Shown here piece by piece: positions 1-8,138 of a stretch of DNA of 32,975 nucleotides. The stretch is from Acidobacteriota bacterium (GTDB taxonomy: Bacteria; Acidobacteriota; UBA6911; RPQK01; DATIPO01). Under the pieces are notes generated by a model, which made no database searches, had not been told where the DNA came from, and saw only the letters and a list, made by a program, of their open reading frames with translations. How positions within the stretch are numbered: the stretch's first letter is position 1; every line of letters begins with the position of its first letter. A program made the position numbers and the translations under genes. The stretch covers positions 1 through 32,975 of the forward strand of contig DATIPQ010000053.1 of assembly GCA_035471785.1 (NCBI GenBank). The letters run 5' to 3'.

Positions 1-1
1 A

Positions 2-148
2 TACGATAAGGCCTTACGGCGTGGGAAGGTGGCGGAACTCTTCCCGATGCGCCGCAGACCTGCTGAAATGTTGTCGAAGAAAGAGCGCGCATTGAAACGA
101 ATGACGCTCGTGCAGTTCTGTCTTGACCAAGAAGGTGCCGGGAGGTAG
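2..148 (+). CDS. possible C-terminal end of a truncated upstream gene
   Basis: Frame 2 is open from the window edge for 48 codons to a TAG at 146-148. The translation is basic and plausible as protein (it includes RRGKVAELF and KKERALKR), but I recognise no family. The short length means it could be chance. The rest of 149-279 up to the SET gene shows no other convincing gene. An opposite-strand frame over 14-232 has the look of a shadow. Confidence 0.3.
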   Translation, partial: YDKALRRGKVAELFPMRRRPAEMLSKKERALKRMTLVQFCLDQEGAGR

Positions 149-279
149 TGGGATTCCGGGAGCACGTCGGAAAGTGTGCCGGCCAGACCTTCGACTTCCA
201 CAACACCAGCCCGGCCTCGACGCCGCCAACATCCCCGTACGCTAGCGGCTGGCCACCGTCAACACGTAAACTAGCGGGC

Positions 280-807
280 ATGATGAGTCACGAATTGCCC
301 GACCTCAGTTTCCGTTCACCCAAGACCCAGGTTGGGGAGAGCGCCATTCATGGGAAGGGGCTGTTTGCTCGGGAGCCGATTGGCGCGGGAGAGATTGTGG
401 CCATCAAGGGCGGCTACATCCTGCAAGCCTCGGAATGGGCTGCGCTTGAGCCTGCAGTTCGGGATTCGGAGATCCAAATCGCGGAAGAGTTCTTTATCGC
501 CGCCTCGCACCCCGATGAGCGGGAGGGCTGCATGGTCTACTTGAATCACAGTTGCGCGCCCAACTGCGCGCTGCAAGGGCAGATCGTCTTCCTGGCCATG
601 CGGGATATCGGCGCAGGCGAGGAGCTGACTCATGACTGGGCCACCACCGACGACCTCGACTACGAGATGACCTGCAACTGCGGCGCCCCCGACTGCAGGG
701 GAACCATCACTGGCAAGGACTGGAGGCTTGCCGAACTTCAGGAAAAATACGCTGGCTGGTTCAGTTGGTTCATCCAGCGCAAAATCGATCGGCAGCGTTC
801 AGAATGA
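280..807 (+). CDS. SET-domain protein-lysine methyltransferase-like protein
   Basis: A 175-aa protein that is essentially one SET domain plus a post-SET segment. The N-terminal part has the SET-I style GKGLFAREPIGAGE. The SAM and active-site knot motif is YLNHSCAPNC, with N89, H90 and C92. It is followed by GEELTHDW and a cysteine-rich post-SET, TCNCGAPDCRG, which would bind zinc with the knot cysteine. Such proteins transfer methyl groups from SAM to lysine side chains; the bacterial substrate is unknown. The aromatic residue usual after GEELT (YDY) is here HDW, so the catalytic Tyr environment differs from eukaryotic enzymes. The ATG at 280 is preferred because homology begins just after it. 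There is no Shine-Dalgarno, but TAAACT lies 7 nt upstream (267-272). An upstream in-frame start would add 44 residues unlike the family. It is convergent with the VWA gene, with 13 nt between them. Confidence 0.85.
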   Translation: MMSHELPDLSFRSPKTQVGESAIHGKGLFAREPIGAGEIVAIKGGYILQASEWAALEPAVRDSEIQIAEEFFIAASHPDEREGCMVYLNHSCAPNCALQGQIVFLAMRDIGAGEELTHDWATTDDLDYEMTCNCGAPDCRGTITGKDWRLAELQEKYAGWFSWFIQRKIDRQRSE

Positions 808-820
808 GAAGCTGATGTGC

Positions 821-1750
821 TCACTTCGGCGGAGAAGGGAAGAAGTGGTAGCCGGGGCGGTGGATGACGGTCAGGTCGCGGGTGGGGACGGTGATCTCAA
901 GGGTGCGGAAGCCGGGAGATTGCAGGTCTTGAGGGACGTAGCCGAGGGAATACTGGGCGGCGATGGCCTGGCGGATGGCTTCGAAGGCCTGGCGCAAGCG
1001 CTCCAAATCGGCCCGCGAATCGAAGAAGAGTCCTCCCGTGGACTCGGCCAGGCGCTGGATCTGGTTGAAGTCCGACTCCTGTCCCTTGGCCCGCACGCCG
1101 ATGCCGAAGATGAGCGCCTCTTTGTCCTGAGCCTGGCGGATGGCTTCGCGGGCGCTCAAGCTGCTGTTGGTGTCGTGGCCGTCTGAAACCAGCACCATGA
1201 TGCGCCGTCCGCTGCGTCCCGCCAGCAGGTCCTCCACCGCCAGCCAAACTCCGTCGAAAAGACGCGTGCGGCCGTCGGCGTAGACGCTGCGCAGCGAACC
1301 CTCGAGGCGCTTGAGGTCGTAGCTGAAGTCCTGCACCAGCTTGACCTCGCTGCCGAACTGGACGATGGCCGCCGCATCCCGTTCGCGGGTCAATACGGCG
1401 CGCAGGAACTCCGCCGCCGCGCGCCGCTCGAAGGAAAGCTTCTCCTCCACGCTTTCAGAGGTGTCGATGACCAACACCACCGAGAGGGGCGGGACGTCCT
1501 CGCCGCTGCTGAAGTAGCTGATGTCCTGCGGCGCCGAGTCTTCCTCGAGCAGGAAGTCCTGACGCTGCAGTCCGGTGACGTAGCGTCCCGAGGCGTCGCG
1601 GACGGTGACCAGCACGTTGACCAGGTCGACCGAGGTGGTGAAGGTGGGAGTGAGATCCTGTTCCTGTGCCGCCAGCGCAAAGGCAGCCAGCACCGGCAAT
1701 AAGAGCGGGCCGGCAAACCGTCCTAGCAGCCGGGTCAGGGAGCGTGTCAT
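821..1750 (-). CDS. exported VWFA-domain protein (acidobacterial VWFA-related family)
   Basis: A 309-aa protein with an N-terminal signal peptide (hydrophobic stretch about 10-27, ending ALAAQ). A short beta-rich region, TSVDLVNVLVTVRD, is followed by a VWA domain from about residue 85. The metal-site motif DTSES sits in VVLVIDTSESV, and the second metal loop is near GRTRLFDG. A later strand, RRIMVLVSDGHD, supplies the third. This arrangement matches the family described as VWFA-related Acidobacterial domain. VWA domains bind protein ligands through a divalent cation; the ligand here is unknown. The start ATG overlaps the stop of the upstream WD40 gene by 4 nt (ATGA), so the two are probably co-translated and may form one exported complex. 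Confidence 0.88.
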   Translation of the reverse strand: MTRSLTRLLGRFAGPLLLPVLAAFALAAQEQDLTPTFTTSVDLVNVLVTVRDASGRYVTGLQRQDFLLEEDSAPQDISYFSSGEDVPPLSVVLVIDTSESVEEKLSFERRAAAEFLRAVLTRERDAAAIVQFGSEVKLVQDFSYDLKRLEGSLRSVYADGRTRLFDGVWLAVEDLLAGRSGRRIMVLVSDGHDTNSSLSAREAIRQAQDKEALIFGIGVRAKGQESDFNQIQRLAESTGGLFFDSRADLERLRQAFEAIRQAIAAQYSLGYVPQDLQSPGFRTLEITVPTRDLTVIHRPGYHFFPSPPK

Positions 1751-4700
1751 TTGGCCTCCTGGCCGGGCAGCGGCCAGCGCAGGATTTGCCGGTCCTGGCC
1801 GGCGGTGAAGAGATAGCGGCCGTCAGGCGAGAAGACGGCGGCGTTGGTTCCGCCGCTGTGTCCGGCCAGGGAATAGACGGGAGTACCGGCCAGCGGATTC
1901 CAGAGCGCCATTCCGTCCCGCCAGGAGGCGACGGCCAGCAGCAACCCGTCAGGGGAAAAGGCCAGGGCGCTGATCCATTCCGCTTCCCGCAAGCGGTACA
2001 TGAGGCGTCCTGACGGCAGCTCCCACAGGTAGACCAGGCCGCCCTCGGTCCCGGCGGCCAGCATTTTGGAGTCGGGCGAGAAGGCCAGGCACGTCAGCGA
2101 TTCGTCGGGCTCGCCGAGGCGCAGCAGCTCGCGCCGCGAATCCGCATTCCAGACCATGACCTGGGCCTGCCCGCCGGCCGCGGCCAAGAGATTGCCGTCG
2201 GGCGAGAAAGCGACCGCCCGCAACCACAAATCAGCCTCAAGGGAAGCCGATTCGCTGCCCCCGGAAGCGCTCCACAAACGCACCTGAGCATCTTCGCCGG
2301 CGCTGGCCAGGATCGAGGAATCGGGGGAGAAGGCCAAGGCATTGACTCCTCCCGGATGGGCTGGAAAGGGCTTGACGGGCTGCTCAGCTTCTCGGGCGGG
2401 GGCCGCCTCCCAGATGGCAGCCCGTCCCTCCCACGCGCCTGAAGCGGCCAGGCGTCCGTCGGGCGAAAAAGCGACCGAGGTGACCCAGTCATGATGGTGA
2501 CTGAAGCGATCCAGAGGTTGAGCCGTCAAGGCGTCCCAGAGGCGCACGGACTGGTCCTTGGAGGCGCTCAGCAGGAGCTTGCCGTCAGGCGAGATGTCGA
2601 GATCGTTGACCGAGGCCTGATGGCCCTGGAAGAGAAGGTCGCTGCTCAATTCAGCCAAGTCGGCCAAGAGCACCGGCGGAGGCCTGCCGGCTGCATCGTC
2701 CTGGGCCGGCAGATACCCCGGGTAGGCCAGCACCTGCTGGGCGTCGGCCAAGAGTCCCGCGCTGGCGGGCCGGAAGAAGGATTCCAGCCGCAGCGGCTGC
2801 TGCAGCTCGGGGAAAGCCTGCAAGGCCAGGTCGAATTCTCTCAGCTTCCATTCCTCGGTCTCGTCATTCCAGAGCCAAGATCGGCGTTGGGGAGGGCGCA
2901 AAGGCCGGGAAGGAGCGGTGAGGGCCAGGTGTTCCAGCAAAACGTGGTCGCCCGCCGCCAGGTCGACCTCTCCTTGCACTTCCAGCACGACGGCCCTGGG
3001 AAGCAGGTAGGTTCCGCTGCGGGAGACGAATCCCGAGTGACGCACCCGCGAGCCTCCGGAGCGCCACTCGAGATGGACTCCGTCTTCAAGGTCGGGGCCG
3101 AGCAATCCGATCACCAGCAGGCCGCGGCGGGTGGTGCAGCGTCCGTCTGCATCGTTTCCGCACCATGGGGGCGCGCTCAAACGCAGCGGACGCAACGGAG
3201 CCTTGTCCAGCCGCCCCACGGGCTGGGCCTCCACTTCCAGGCGCAGGACGGCTTGGGAAGCATCCTGCAGGCGCTCCACCGGCTGCAGCGAGTCGGATTG
3301 CAGGATCTCGATGCGGCCATCCCCGGTCGCGGTCGCCAGGCGTCCTTGAGCCAACGAAGCGAGGGCCGTGTAAGCGCCCGCACGGACGGCTGTCCGGCGG
3401 GCCGAGGCGCTATCAGGGGCGGTCAGGCCTTGCCGCGCCGCCGTGGAAGGCAGCTCCCAGAGCTGGAGCGAGTCGGGAGTGATCAACGCCAGGCGGCGGC
3501 CGTCCTCGGAAAGGTCAAGGTCGAGCACGCCTGGGGCGTCCAGTTGGATCGCTCCGCTGGAAGCGAGATGCCCGGCGTTTTCTTGCCCGGCAGGGTCGGC
3601 GGCGGACGAGCGGCTCAGGTCGGTCCAGCGGACGAAAGGTCCCACGGTGGCCCAGGCCAGGCGCCGGCCTTCTTGGTCGAGGTCCAGCCCTGTGATGGAG
3701 AAATCGTTGCGGGCCTGGGCCAGGGGGCGGCCCGAGGCGGAATCCAGCAGCCGTACGAATCCGTCCCGTCCGCCCACGGCGATGCGCTGACCGTCGGGAA
3801 GGAAGCGCAGCGCCGTGGCGGCTCCCAGGTGCACCGGCCGCGTCCACTCTGGCGTCAGGCGCTCGCCCTGCAGGCGCCATAGTCCGACTTTGCCGTCCTT
3901 CATGGCCGCCGCCAGCAGTCCGTGGGCGGAATGGAAGTCTAGCGCCAGCACTTCGGAGTGGGGCTCGAGCAGGGCCATCAGGCCGCCGTCCCGAGTCCAC
4001 AGGCGAATGCCGTCGGGTCCGGCGCCGGCCAGAATGCCTTGCCTCCCGTCGCCATCCGAGTCGCCCCACGCCAGCGTGGCAAAAGCTTGGGCTGGCGGGC
4101 TCAGGGCCAGCAGTCCGCCCTGTTCTTGGTGGATCTTCACCGAGGAGCCGTCCAGAGCCCCCCAGGCGGACGTCAGCAGGCTCTTTCCGTCGGGGAAAAA
4201 AGCGACGCTGGTGAAGGAACCCAGCGTAGGCAGGTCGAGGGACTCCAACAGGCGTCCGCTGGAAGCGTCCCAGAAGCGCAGGTGACGGTCGTCTCCCGCC
4301 CCGGCCAGCAGGGTTCCGTCGGGCGAGAAAGTCAGGCTGCGCAAGCCCTCTCCCTGGAAGTAGTGAGAACGCGGACGCGACCAGTTGTTGCTCGACCAGA
4401 GGAGGATGGAAGCGCCCGATCCGCCGGCCGCCAGCCGTTGACCGTCGGGCGAGAAGGCCAAACTGCGGACGCGGAAGAGGGCCTGGCTGGGGCGTCCTTT
4501 GCGGTTGCCTCTGGAGTCTCTCCATTCGACGCGGCTGATGGCGCCCTCCCAGGAGGCCACCGCCACCCGGTCAGGCTGGGCGGGCGAGAAAGCCACTGCC
4601 GCCACCGGACCGTCAAATTTATCGACCTTCTTCACCTCTTGACCCTGGGACGTCCAGAACCGCAGCGTTTCGTCCTGCGAGGCCGAGGCCAGCAACCTGC

Positions 4701-5238
4701 CGTCAGACGAGAAATCGAGGTCCCAGACGGCCTTGCGGTGGGCCCCTTCGATCGAGGTCAGCAATCGGCCCTCGGGCATGCTCCACAGCGACATCTGTCC
4801 CCCGGCCCCGCCCAGCGCCAGCAGGCTCCCGTCGGGCGAGACGGCCAGGCATAAGACCTCAGCCTGATGGGGTCGAAGCACCTTGAGAAGACGCTGGTCG
4901 GAGAGCCTCCAGATGCGTACTTCGCCTCCTGCCAGGGCCCCCGCCGCCCAAGTGGCGTCGGGAGCCATCACCGCTTCGTGGGTCCAGGCCGGGAAATCGC
5001 CGAGGAGGGCGGCCACGCTTCCGCCAGGGCCGATCCGCCACACCTTGATGCTGCCGTCGGCAGAGGCCGAAGCCAGCAGTCCCGAGTCGTGCGGAGACGT
5101 CCGCAGCGCCGTAATCCCGGCGGAATGGGCCGGAACCGCAGGGTCGGCCTGCGGCGCCTGGCCACTCAGCAGGATGCTCGCCGAGCAGAGCAGCAACAGG
5201 GCGGACATGAATCGAAAGGCCCGCGACATGCATCTCAT
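1747..5238 (-). CDS. exported protein of 21 WD40 repeats (three predicted beta-propellers)
   Basis: A protein of about 1163 aa with a signal peptide (hydrophobic run SALLLLCSASILLSG). I count 14 WD-like repeats in the N-terminal part, roughly residues 40-648, then about 220 residues without repeats. Seven further repeats follow from about residue 869 to the C-terminus, ending RQILRWPL. Repeats carry the usual core, such as VAFSPDGRL..SGS..G.VRLW. The counts 14 and 7 fit two plus one seven-bladed propellers. The central insert contains a CGNDADGRC cysteine pair and reads as a beta-rich domain I cannot name. The ATG at 5238 places the signal peptide at the N-terminus; a nearby ATG at 5229 is equally possible. 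It is divergent from the kinase gene and overlaps the VWA start by 4 nt. The role is probably an extracytoplasmic scaffold, by inference. Confidence 0.87.
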   Translation of the reverse strand: MRCMSRAFRFMSALLLLCSASILLSGQAPQADPAVPAHSAGITALRTSPHDSGLLASASADGSIKVWRIGPGGSVAALLGDFPAWTHEAVMAPDATWAAGALAGGEVRIWRLSDQRLLKVLRPHQAEVLCLAVSPDGSLLALGGAGGQMSLWSMPEGRLLTSIEGAHRKAVWDLDFSSDGRLLASASQDETLRFWTSQGQEVKKVDKFDGPVAAVAFSPAQPDRVAVASWEGAISRVEWRDSRGNRKGRPSQALFRVRSLAFSPDGQRLAAGGSGASILLWSSNNWSRPRSHYFQGEGLRSLTFSPDGTLLAGAGDDRHLRFWDASSGRLLESLDLPTLGSFTSVAFFPDGKSLLTSAWGALDGSSVKIHQEQGGLLALSPPAQAFATLAWGDSDGDGRQGILAGAGPDGIRLWTRDGGLMALLEPHSEVLALDFHSAHGLLAAAMKDGKVGLWRLQGERLTPEWTRPVHLGAATALRFLPDGQRIAVGGRDGFVRLLDSASGRPLAQARNDFSITGLDLDQEGRRLAWATVGPFVRWTDLSRSSAADPAGQENAGHLASSGAIQLDAPGVLDLDLSEDGRRLALITPDSLQLWELPSTAARQGLTAPDSASARRTAVRAGAYTALASLAQGRLATATGDGRIEILQSDSLQPVERLQDASQAVLRLEVEAQPVGRLDKAPLRPLRLSAPPWCGNDADGRCTTRRGLLVIGLLGPDLEDGVHLEWRSGGSRVRHSGFVSRSGTYLLPRAVVLEVQGEVDLAAGDHVLLEHLALTAPSRPLRPPQRRSWLWNDETEEWKLREFDLALQAFPELQQPLRLESFFRPASAGLLADAQQVLAYPGYLPAQDDAAGRPPPVLLADLAELSSDLLFQGHQASVNDLDISPDGKLLLSASKDQSVRLWDALTAQPLDRFSHHHDWVTSVAFSPDGRLAASGAWEGRAAIWEAAPAREAEQPVKPFPAHPGGVNALAFSPDSSILASAGEDAQVRLWSASGGSESASLEADLWLRAVAFSPDGNLLAAAGGQAQVMVWNADSRRELLRLGEPDESLTCLAFSPDSKMLAAGTEGGLVYLWELPSGRLMYRLREAEWISALAFSPDGLLLAVASWRDGMALWNPLAGTPVYSLAGHSGGTNAAVFSPDGRYLFTAGQDRQILRWPLPGQEAK

Positions 5239-5318
5239 GATACCGAGATCATCTTCGAGATGTGCACGGCGGTGCTGCCAACCAAGACCTGAGAGCAATA
5301 GAACGTGGGTGAACGACG

Positions 5319-6920
5319 ATGAACGCATCCTCGGCAACTTTGGCCCAGTCCTCTCCGGTGGCCGACAGCCTGGCCACTTCCTGCAAATTCTGTCCCACTG
5401 GCGGAATGCTGCCCGAAGATTTCGACGCCAAGCTGGGAGCGATCGACGGCAAAGCCGTGCGAACGGTACTGACCGTCCTCTCCCCGCTGCTTCTCTTCGT
5501 CGGCATCGGCTATCTGGCTTCCGCCTGGGGAGAGATCTCAGCCGGACTCCTGGCGGCTCAGATCGCCATGCTGGTGCTGCTGGGAGTTTCCGCGGCCGTG
5601 GTCTATTCAGGCCTGGAACTCACCTACCGGCGCCTCAGGCTGCTTGAACTGGGAGTCTTTCTCAGCGGCATGATCCTCATCTCCCTGCACGCCTTCAGCG
5701 ACGCCGCGGCCGGTTCTCCGCAGTCCTACCACTACGCCGTCATCGGCAGCATCCTGCTGGCCGTCAGCTACGGAGTCTTTGTCCCCAACCCTTACCAACG
5801 CACGCTGCTGGTGGCGGCGGTTCTGCTGAGCGTGCCTTTCTTCTGCGGACTGGTCTTGAGTTCCCAGCCGGCTTGGCGGGGGTCGTCGCTCTCGTTGTGG
5901 ATTCCCATCGCGCTGCTGTTGCCGGCCTGGGGAGTGGCCGTGGGGGCTTCGGCTCTGGTCGACCGCTACCGCAGAACCAGCAACGAGGGCAAAGAGGCCG
6001 ACCTCTACCATCTCAAGAAGAAGATCGGCGGCGGAGGGATGGGAGAGGTATGGCTGGCCGAGCATAAGATGCTGGCCCGTCCCTCGGCCATGAAGATGAT
6101 CCATCCCGACAAGCTCAAGGGGGAAGATCCCGACGGCGTACGTCGGGCCCGCGACCGTTTTCAGCGGGAGGCCAAGGTGACGGCTTCGCTGCGTTCCCCC
6201 CACACCGTCGAGCTCTACGACTTCGGCATCACGGCTGACGGAACCTTCTTCTACGTCATGGAACTGCTGGACGGCTTCGATCTCGACACCCTGGTCAAGC
6301 GCTACGGCCCTCAGCCTTCCGAACGGGTGGTGCACCTGCTCTTGCAGGTCTGCGATTCGCTGGGGGACGCCCACGCCAACGGCCTGGTCCACCGCGACAT
6401 CAAGCCCGCCAACATCTACGTCACCCGCATGGGCCTGGCGCGCGATTTCGTCAAGGTCCTCGATTTCGGCCTGGTCAAGAACATCGACCCCACTCTAGGG
6501 CAGAACAGCCTCACCATCGACGGAGTCACCACCGGCACGCCCGCCTTCATGGCTCCCGAGATGGCCCGGGGCAAAGGCCAAGTCGACCACCGCACCGATC
6601 TCTATGCGCTGGGATGCGTGGCCTACTGGCTGCTGACCGGTCAACTGGTCTTCGACAGCGAGAATCCGCTCTCCATCGTCGTCGACCACGTCAACTCGCA
6701 GCCGGCCCCGCCTTCCAGCCGCAGCGAGCTGGAGATTCCCGGGGAACTGGATGCCGCCATTCTGCGTTGCCTGGCCAAGGCTCCCGAAGAGCGCTTTCAA
6801 AGTGCCGGCGAGCTGGCCGAGGCCCTGGCTTCAATTCCTCTCAAGTCGCACTGGGACAGCGCCCGCGCCGCCAAGTGGTGGGAACTGCACCAGCCCGAGT
6901 CCTCCCGCCCGGCGGCCTGA
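5319..6920 (+). CDS. membrane Ser/Thr protein kinase, N-terminal multi-TM and C-terminal kinase
   Basis: A 533-aa protein. Residues 1-45 are soluble and hold a CKFC pair (22-25). Residues about 49-213 contain about six hydrophobic membrane segments. The Hanks-type kinase domain runs from about residue 232 to 505. The glycine loop is IGGGGMGEVWLAEH (236-249), the ATP lysine is probably K259, and the helix C glutamate is probably E284. The catalytic loop is HRDIKPAN (358-365), the metal motif is DFG (382-384), and MAPE (411-414) ends the activation segment. All catalytic residues are present, so it should be active on Ser/Thr. The kinase faces the cytoplasm if the membrane segments are even in number. 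The order is the reverse of the common bacterial kinase plan (kinase first, single TM, outer sensor). It is divergent from the WD40-VWA pair. Confidence 0.93.
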   Translation: MNASSATLAQSSPVADSLATSCKFCPTGGMLPEDFDAKLGAIDGKAVRTVLTVLSPLLLFVGIGYLASAWGEISAGLLAAQIAMLVLLGVSAAVVYSGLELTYRRLRLLELGVFLSGMILISLHAFSDAAAGSPQSYHYAVIGSILLAVSYGVFVPNPYQRTLLVAAVLLSVPFFCGLVLSSQPAWRGSSLSLWIPIALLLPAWGVAVGASALVDRYRRTSNEGKEADLYHLKKKIGGGGMGEVWLAEHKMLARPSAMKMIHPDKLKGEDPDGVRRARDRFQREAKVTASLRSPHTVELYDFGITADGTFFYVMELLDGFDLDTLVKRYGPQPSERVVHLLLQVCDSLGDAHANGLVHRDIKPANIYVTRMGLARDFVKVLDFGLVKNIDPTLGQNSLTIDGVTTGTPAFMAPEMARGKGQVDHRTDLYALGCVAYWLLTGQLVFDSENPLSIVVDHVNSQPAPPSSRSELEIPGELDAAILRCLAKAPEERFQSAGELAEALASIPLKSHWDSARAAKWWELHQPESSRPAA

Positions 6921-6955
6921 GCGTGAAATCAGCCTCCACGGTCTGTTGCGGCGGC

Positions 6956-6964
6956 TGCTATACT
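6956..6964 (+). promoter_or_regulatory. candidate extended -10 promoter
   Basis: TGCTATACT is an extended -10 element (TGn plus TATACT, 5 of 6 to consensus) in the 170-nt gap between the kinase gene and the exported zincin-like gene. No clear -35 lies at the right spacing, as is common for extended -10 promoters. A transcript would have a leader of roughly 120 nt before the GTG at 7091. Confidence 0.45.
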
Positions 6965-7090
6965 GAATTCATCGGTAAGCGAGCCGCCGGTATCCGGTCA
7001 CCCGCGAGAGCGGCCTGGGAAGCGCCTCATTTCTCGCCTCCAGCCGGATTTCGGCTGCTTCCACGATTGACTCTCTCTTGGAGGCGGCCA

Positions 7091-7540
7091 GTGAACTTGA
7101 TTGGGACCGCACTGCTGCAAAAGTGCGTCGTGTCTTGGGTCCTCAGCGGACTTTTCCTTCCAGCAGCCTTGCTCGGCAGCTCCCATTCCGGCGCGGTCTC
7201 CAGCCGTTTGCTCGCCATCATCGAGAGCTTTCGAGAGCGGATGGGAATCGAGGAAACCATCCTGGTGCGTGTGGTTCCCTACAACCCCAAGCTGGCCTCT
7301 TCTGAACCTTTCGGAGACGGCTTTTTGATCTCCATCGACAGGAACTTCCTGGCCGGTTTGAACGCCGAGGACACGCGGGCCATGCTGGCTCACGAGATGG
7401 GGCACATTTGGATCTTCACCCACCACCCTTACCTGCAGACTGAGAGACTGGCCAATCGGATGGCCCTGCGCCTGGTCTCCCAAGAGAGCCTCGACCGCGT
7501 TTACGAGAGAGTTGCCGTCCACGGCCAATCGGCTCGCTGA
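7091..7540 (+). CDS. small exported HExxH metalloprotease-like protein
   Basis: A 149-aa protein starting at a GTG preceded by GGAGGCGG (7080-7087). The N-terminus has a hydrophobic signal segment (VLSGLFLPAALLG). The body carries MLAHEMGHIW, in which H101, E102 and H105 form a zincin HExxH motif, after a strand-rich segment (GFLISIDRNFL). This resembles the catalytic core of M48-like peptidases. However, the protein is far shorter than M48 enzymes, and no third zinc ligand is obvious. The segment after the motif contains ERLANRMALRL, where a Glu could act as that ligand. An exported peptidase is the best guess; the substrate is unknown. Confidence 0.7.
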   Translation: MNLIGTALLQKCVVSWVLSGLFLPAALLGSSHSGAVSSRLLAIIESFRERMGIEETILVRVVPYNPKLASSEPFGDGFLISIDRNFLAGLNAEDTRAMLAHEMGHIWIFTHHPYLQTERLANRMALRLVSQESLDRVYERVAVHGQSAR

Positions 7541-7654
7541 GACGCCGCGGGCAGGGAATTTTTGTTCACCACCCCGAAAGATTTGACCATCGGCCCTTCA
7601 GGCATCGGCCGGGTTTGGCTGGTAAACCACCGTGAATACTAGGTTCCTGACTTT

Positions 7655-7670
7655 TGGAACGCCTTTTGCA
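7655..7670 (+). promoter_or_regulatory. putative sigma-54 (RpoN) promoter
   Basis: TGGAACGCCTTTTGCA matches the -24/-12 consensus TGGCACGnnnnTTGCA at all but one defined position, with the exact 10-bp spacing between GG (7656-7657) and GC (7668-7669). It lies 65 nt before the ATG at 7736. The expected transcription start near 7681 leaves a leader of about 55 nt containing the ribosome site. No enhancer-binding site was identified upstream. Confidence 0.65.
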
Positions 7671-7735
7671 TCTCTAATTAGCGTAATCTGGAGCGATCAG
7701 AGCTTCAGTAAGTCATATAAATCGGAGGTACAGTT

Positions 7736-8077
7736 ATGAAGAAACACACCATGAAGATCATCTCTATCCTGAGCATCATTTGCCTGGTCGGCGGTATGGC
7801 CGTCTTCGCACAAGAAGGCGAGAAAATGGCCGAGAACATGGTCGCCAAAGGCAAGCTGGTAAGCGTCGACGCCGAGAACATGAGCCTCGAAATCGAAACC
7901 GAGGACGGTGAGACGATTGCCTTCGCCTATACCGAGTCCACCAAGGTCACCGGCGCCCAGAGCGTTCAGGGACTGGCGGACAATGAAGGCACCTGGGTCA
8001 CGATCCAGTACACGACTGAGAATTCCCAGCACACCGCCACTGCGATCCACCTCAATAAAGGGAAGCCTGGCCAATAA
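7736..8077 (+). CDS. small exported beta-rich protein, DUF5666-like
   Basis: A 113-aa protein with an excellent signal peptide (MKKHTMKI, hydrophobic core, likely cleavage after VFA before QEGE). The mature part is a short all-beta pattern: GKLVSVDAENMSLEIE, then DGETIAFAYTESTKV, then GTWVTIQY and ATAIHL. This resembles the OB-like repeat of DUF5666-type secreted proteins; the assignment is by pattern only. The ATG follows CGGAGGT (7723-7729) at good spacing. It is a single-gene unit: a sigma-54-type promoter upstream at 7655-7670 and a strong intrinsic terminator downstream at 8107-8138. Its base composition is lower in GC than its neighbours. The function is unknown. Confidence 0.85.
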   Translation: MKKHTMKIISILSIICLVGGMAVFAQEGEKMAENMVAKGKLVSVDAENMSLEIETEDGETIAFAYTESTKVTGAQSVQGLADNEGTWVTIQYTTENSQHTATAIHLNKGKPGQ

Positions 8078-8106
8078 AACCGGGAACGCTACCCCTTAGT
8101 GGATCA

Positions 8107-8138
8107 GGCGGTCGCCATTTTCGGTGACCGCCTTTTTT
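8107..8138 (+). terminator. intrinsic terminator
   Basis: A 10-bp stem, GGCGGTCGCC (8107-8116) with GGTGACCGCC (8123-8132), has one G-T pair, a six-base loop and a following run of six T (8133-8138). It ends the transcript of the exported 113-aa protein. The T run overlaps the stop codon of glgB on the opposite strand (8137-8139). The other side of the hairpin is not A-rich, so it should terminate only plus-strand transcripts. Confidence 0.9.

Noticed and set aside
2491-3882. Long plus-strand frame (463 codons) opposite the WD40 gene
   Set aside because: It is a shadow of a GC-rich gene: it lacks any domain, and the minus strand encodes clear WD repeats throughout.
6965-7090. Possible riboswitch in the leader of the HExxH gene
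   Set aside because: Some inverted stretches exist, but nothing matches a riboswitch class I know, and there is no expression platform visible.
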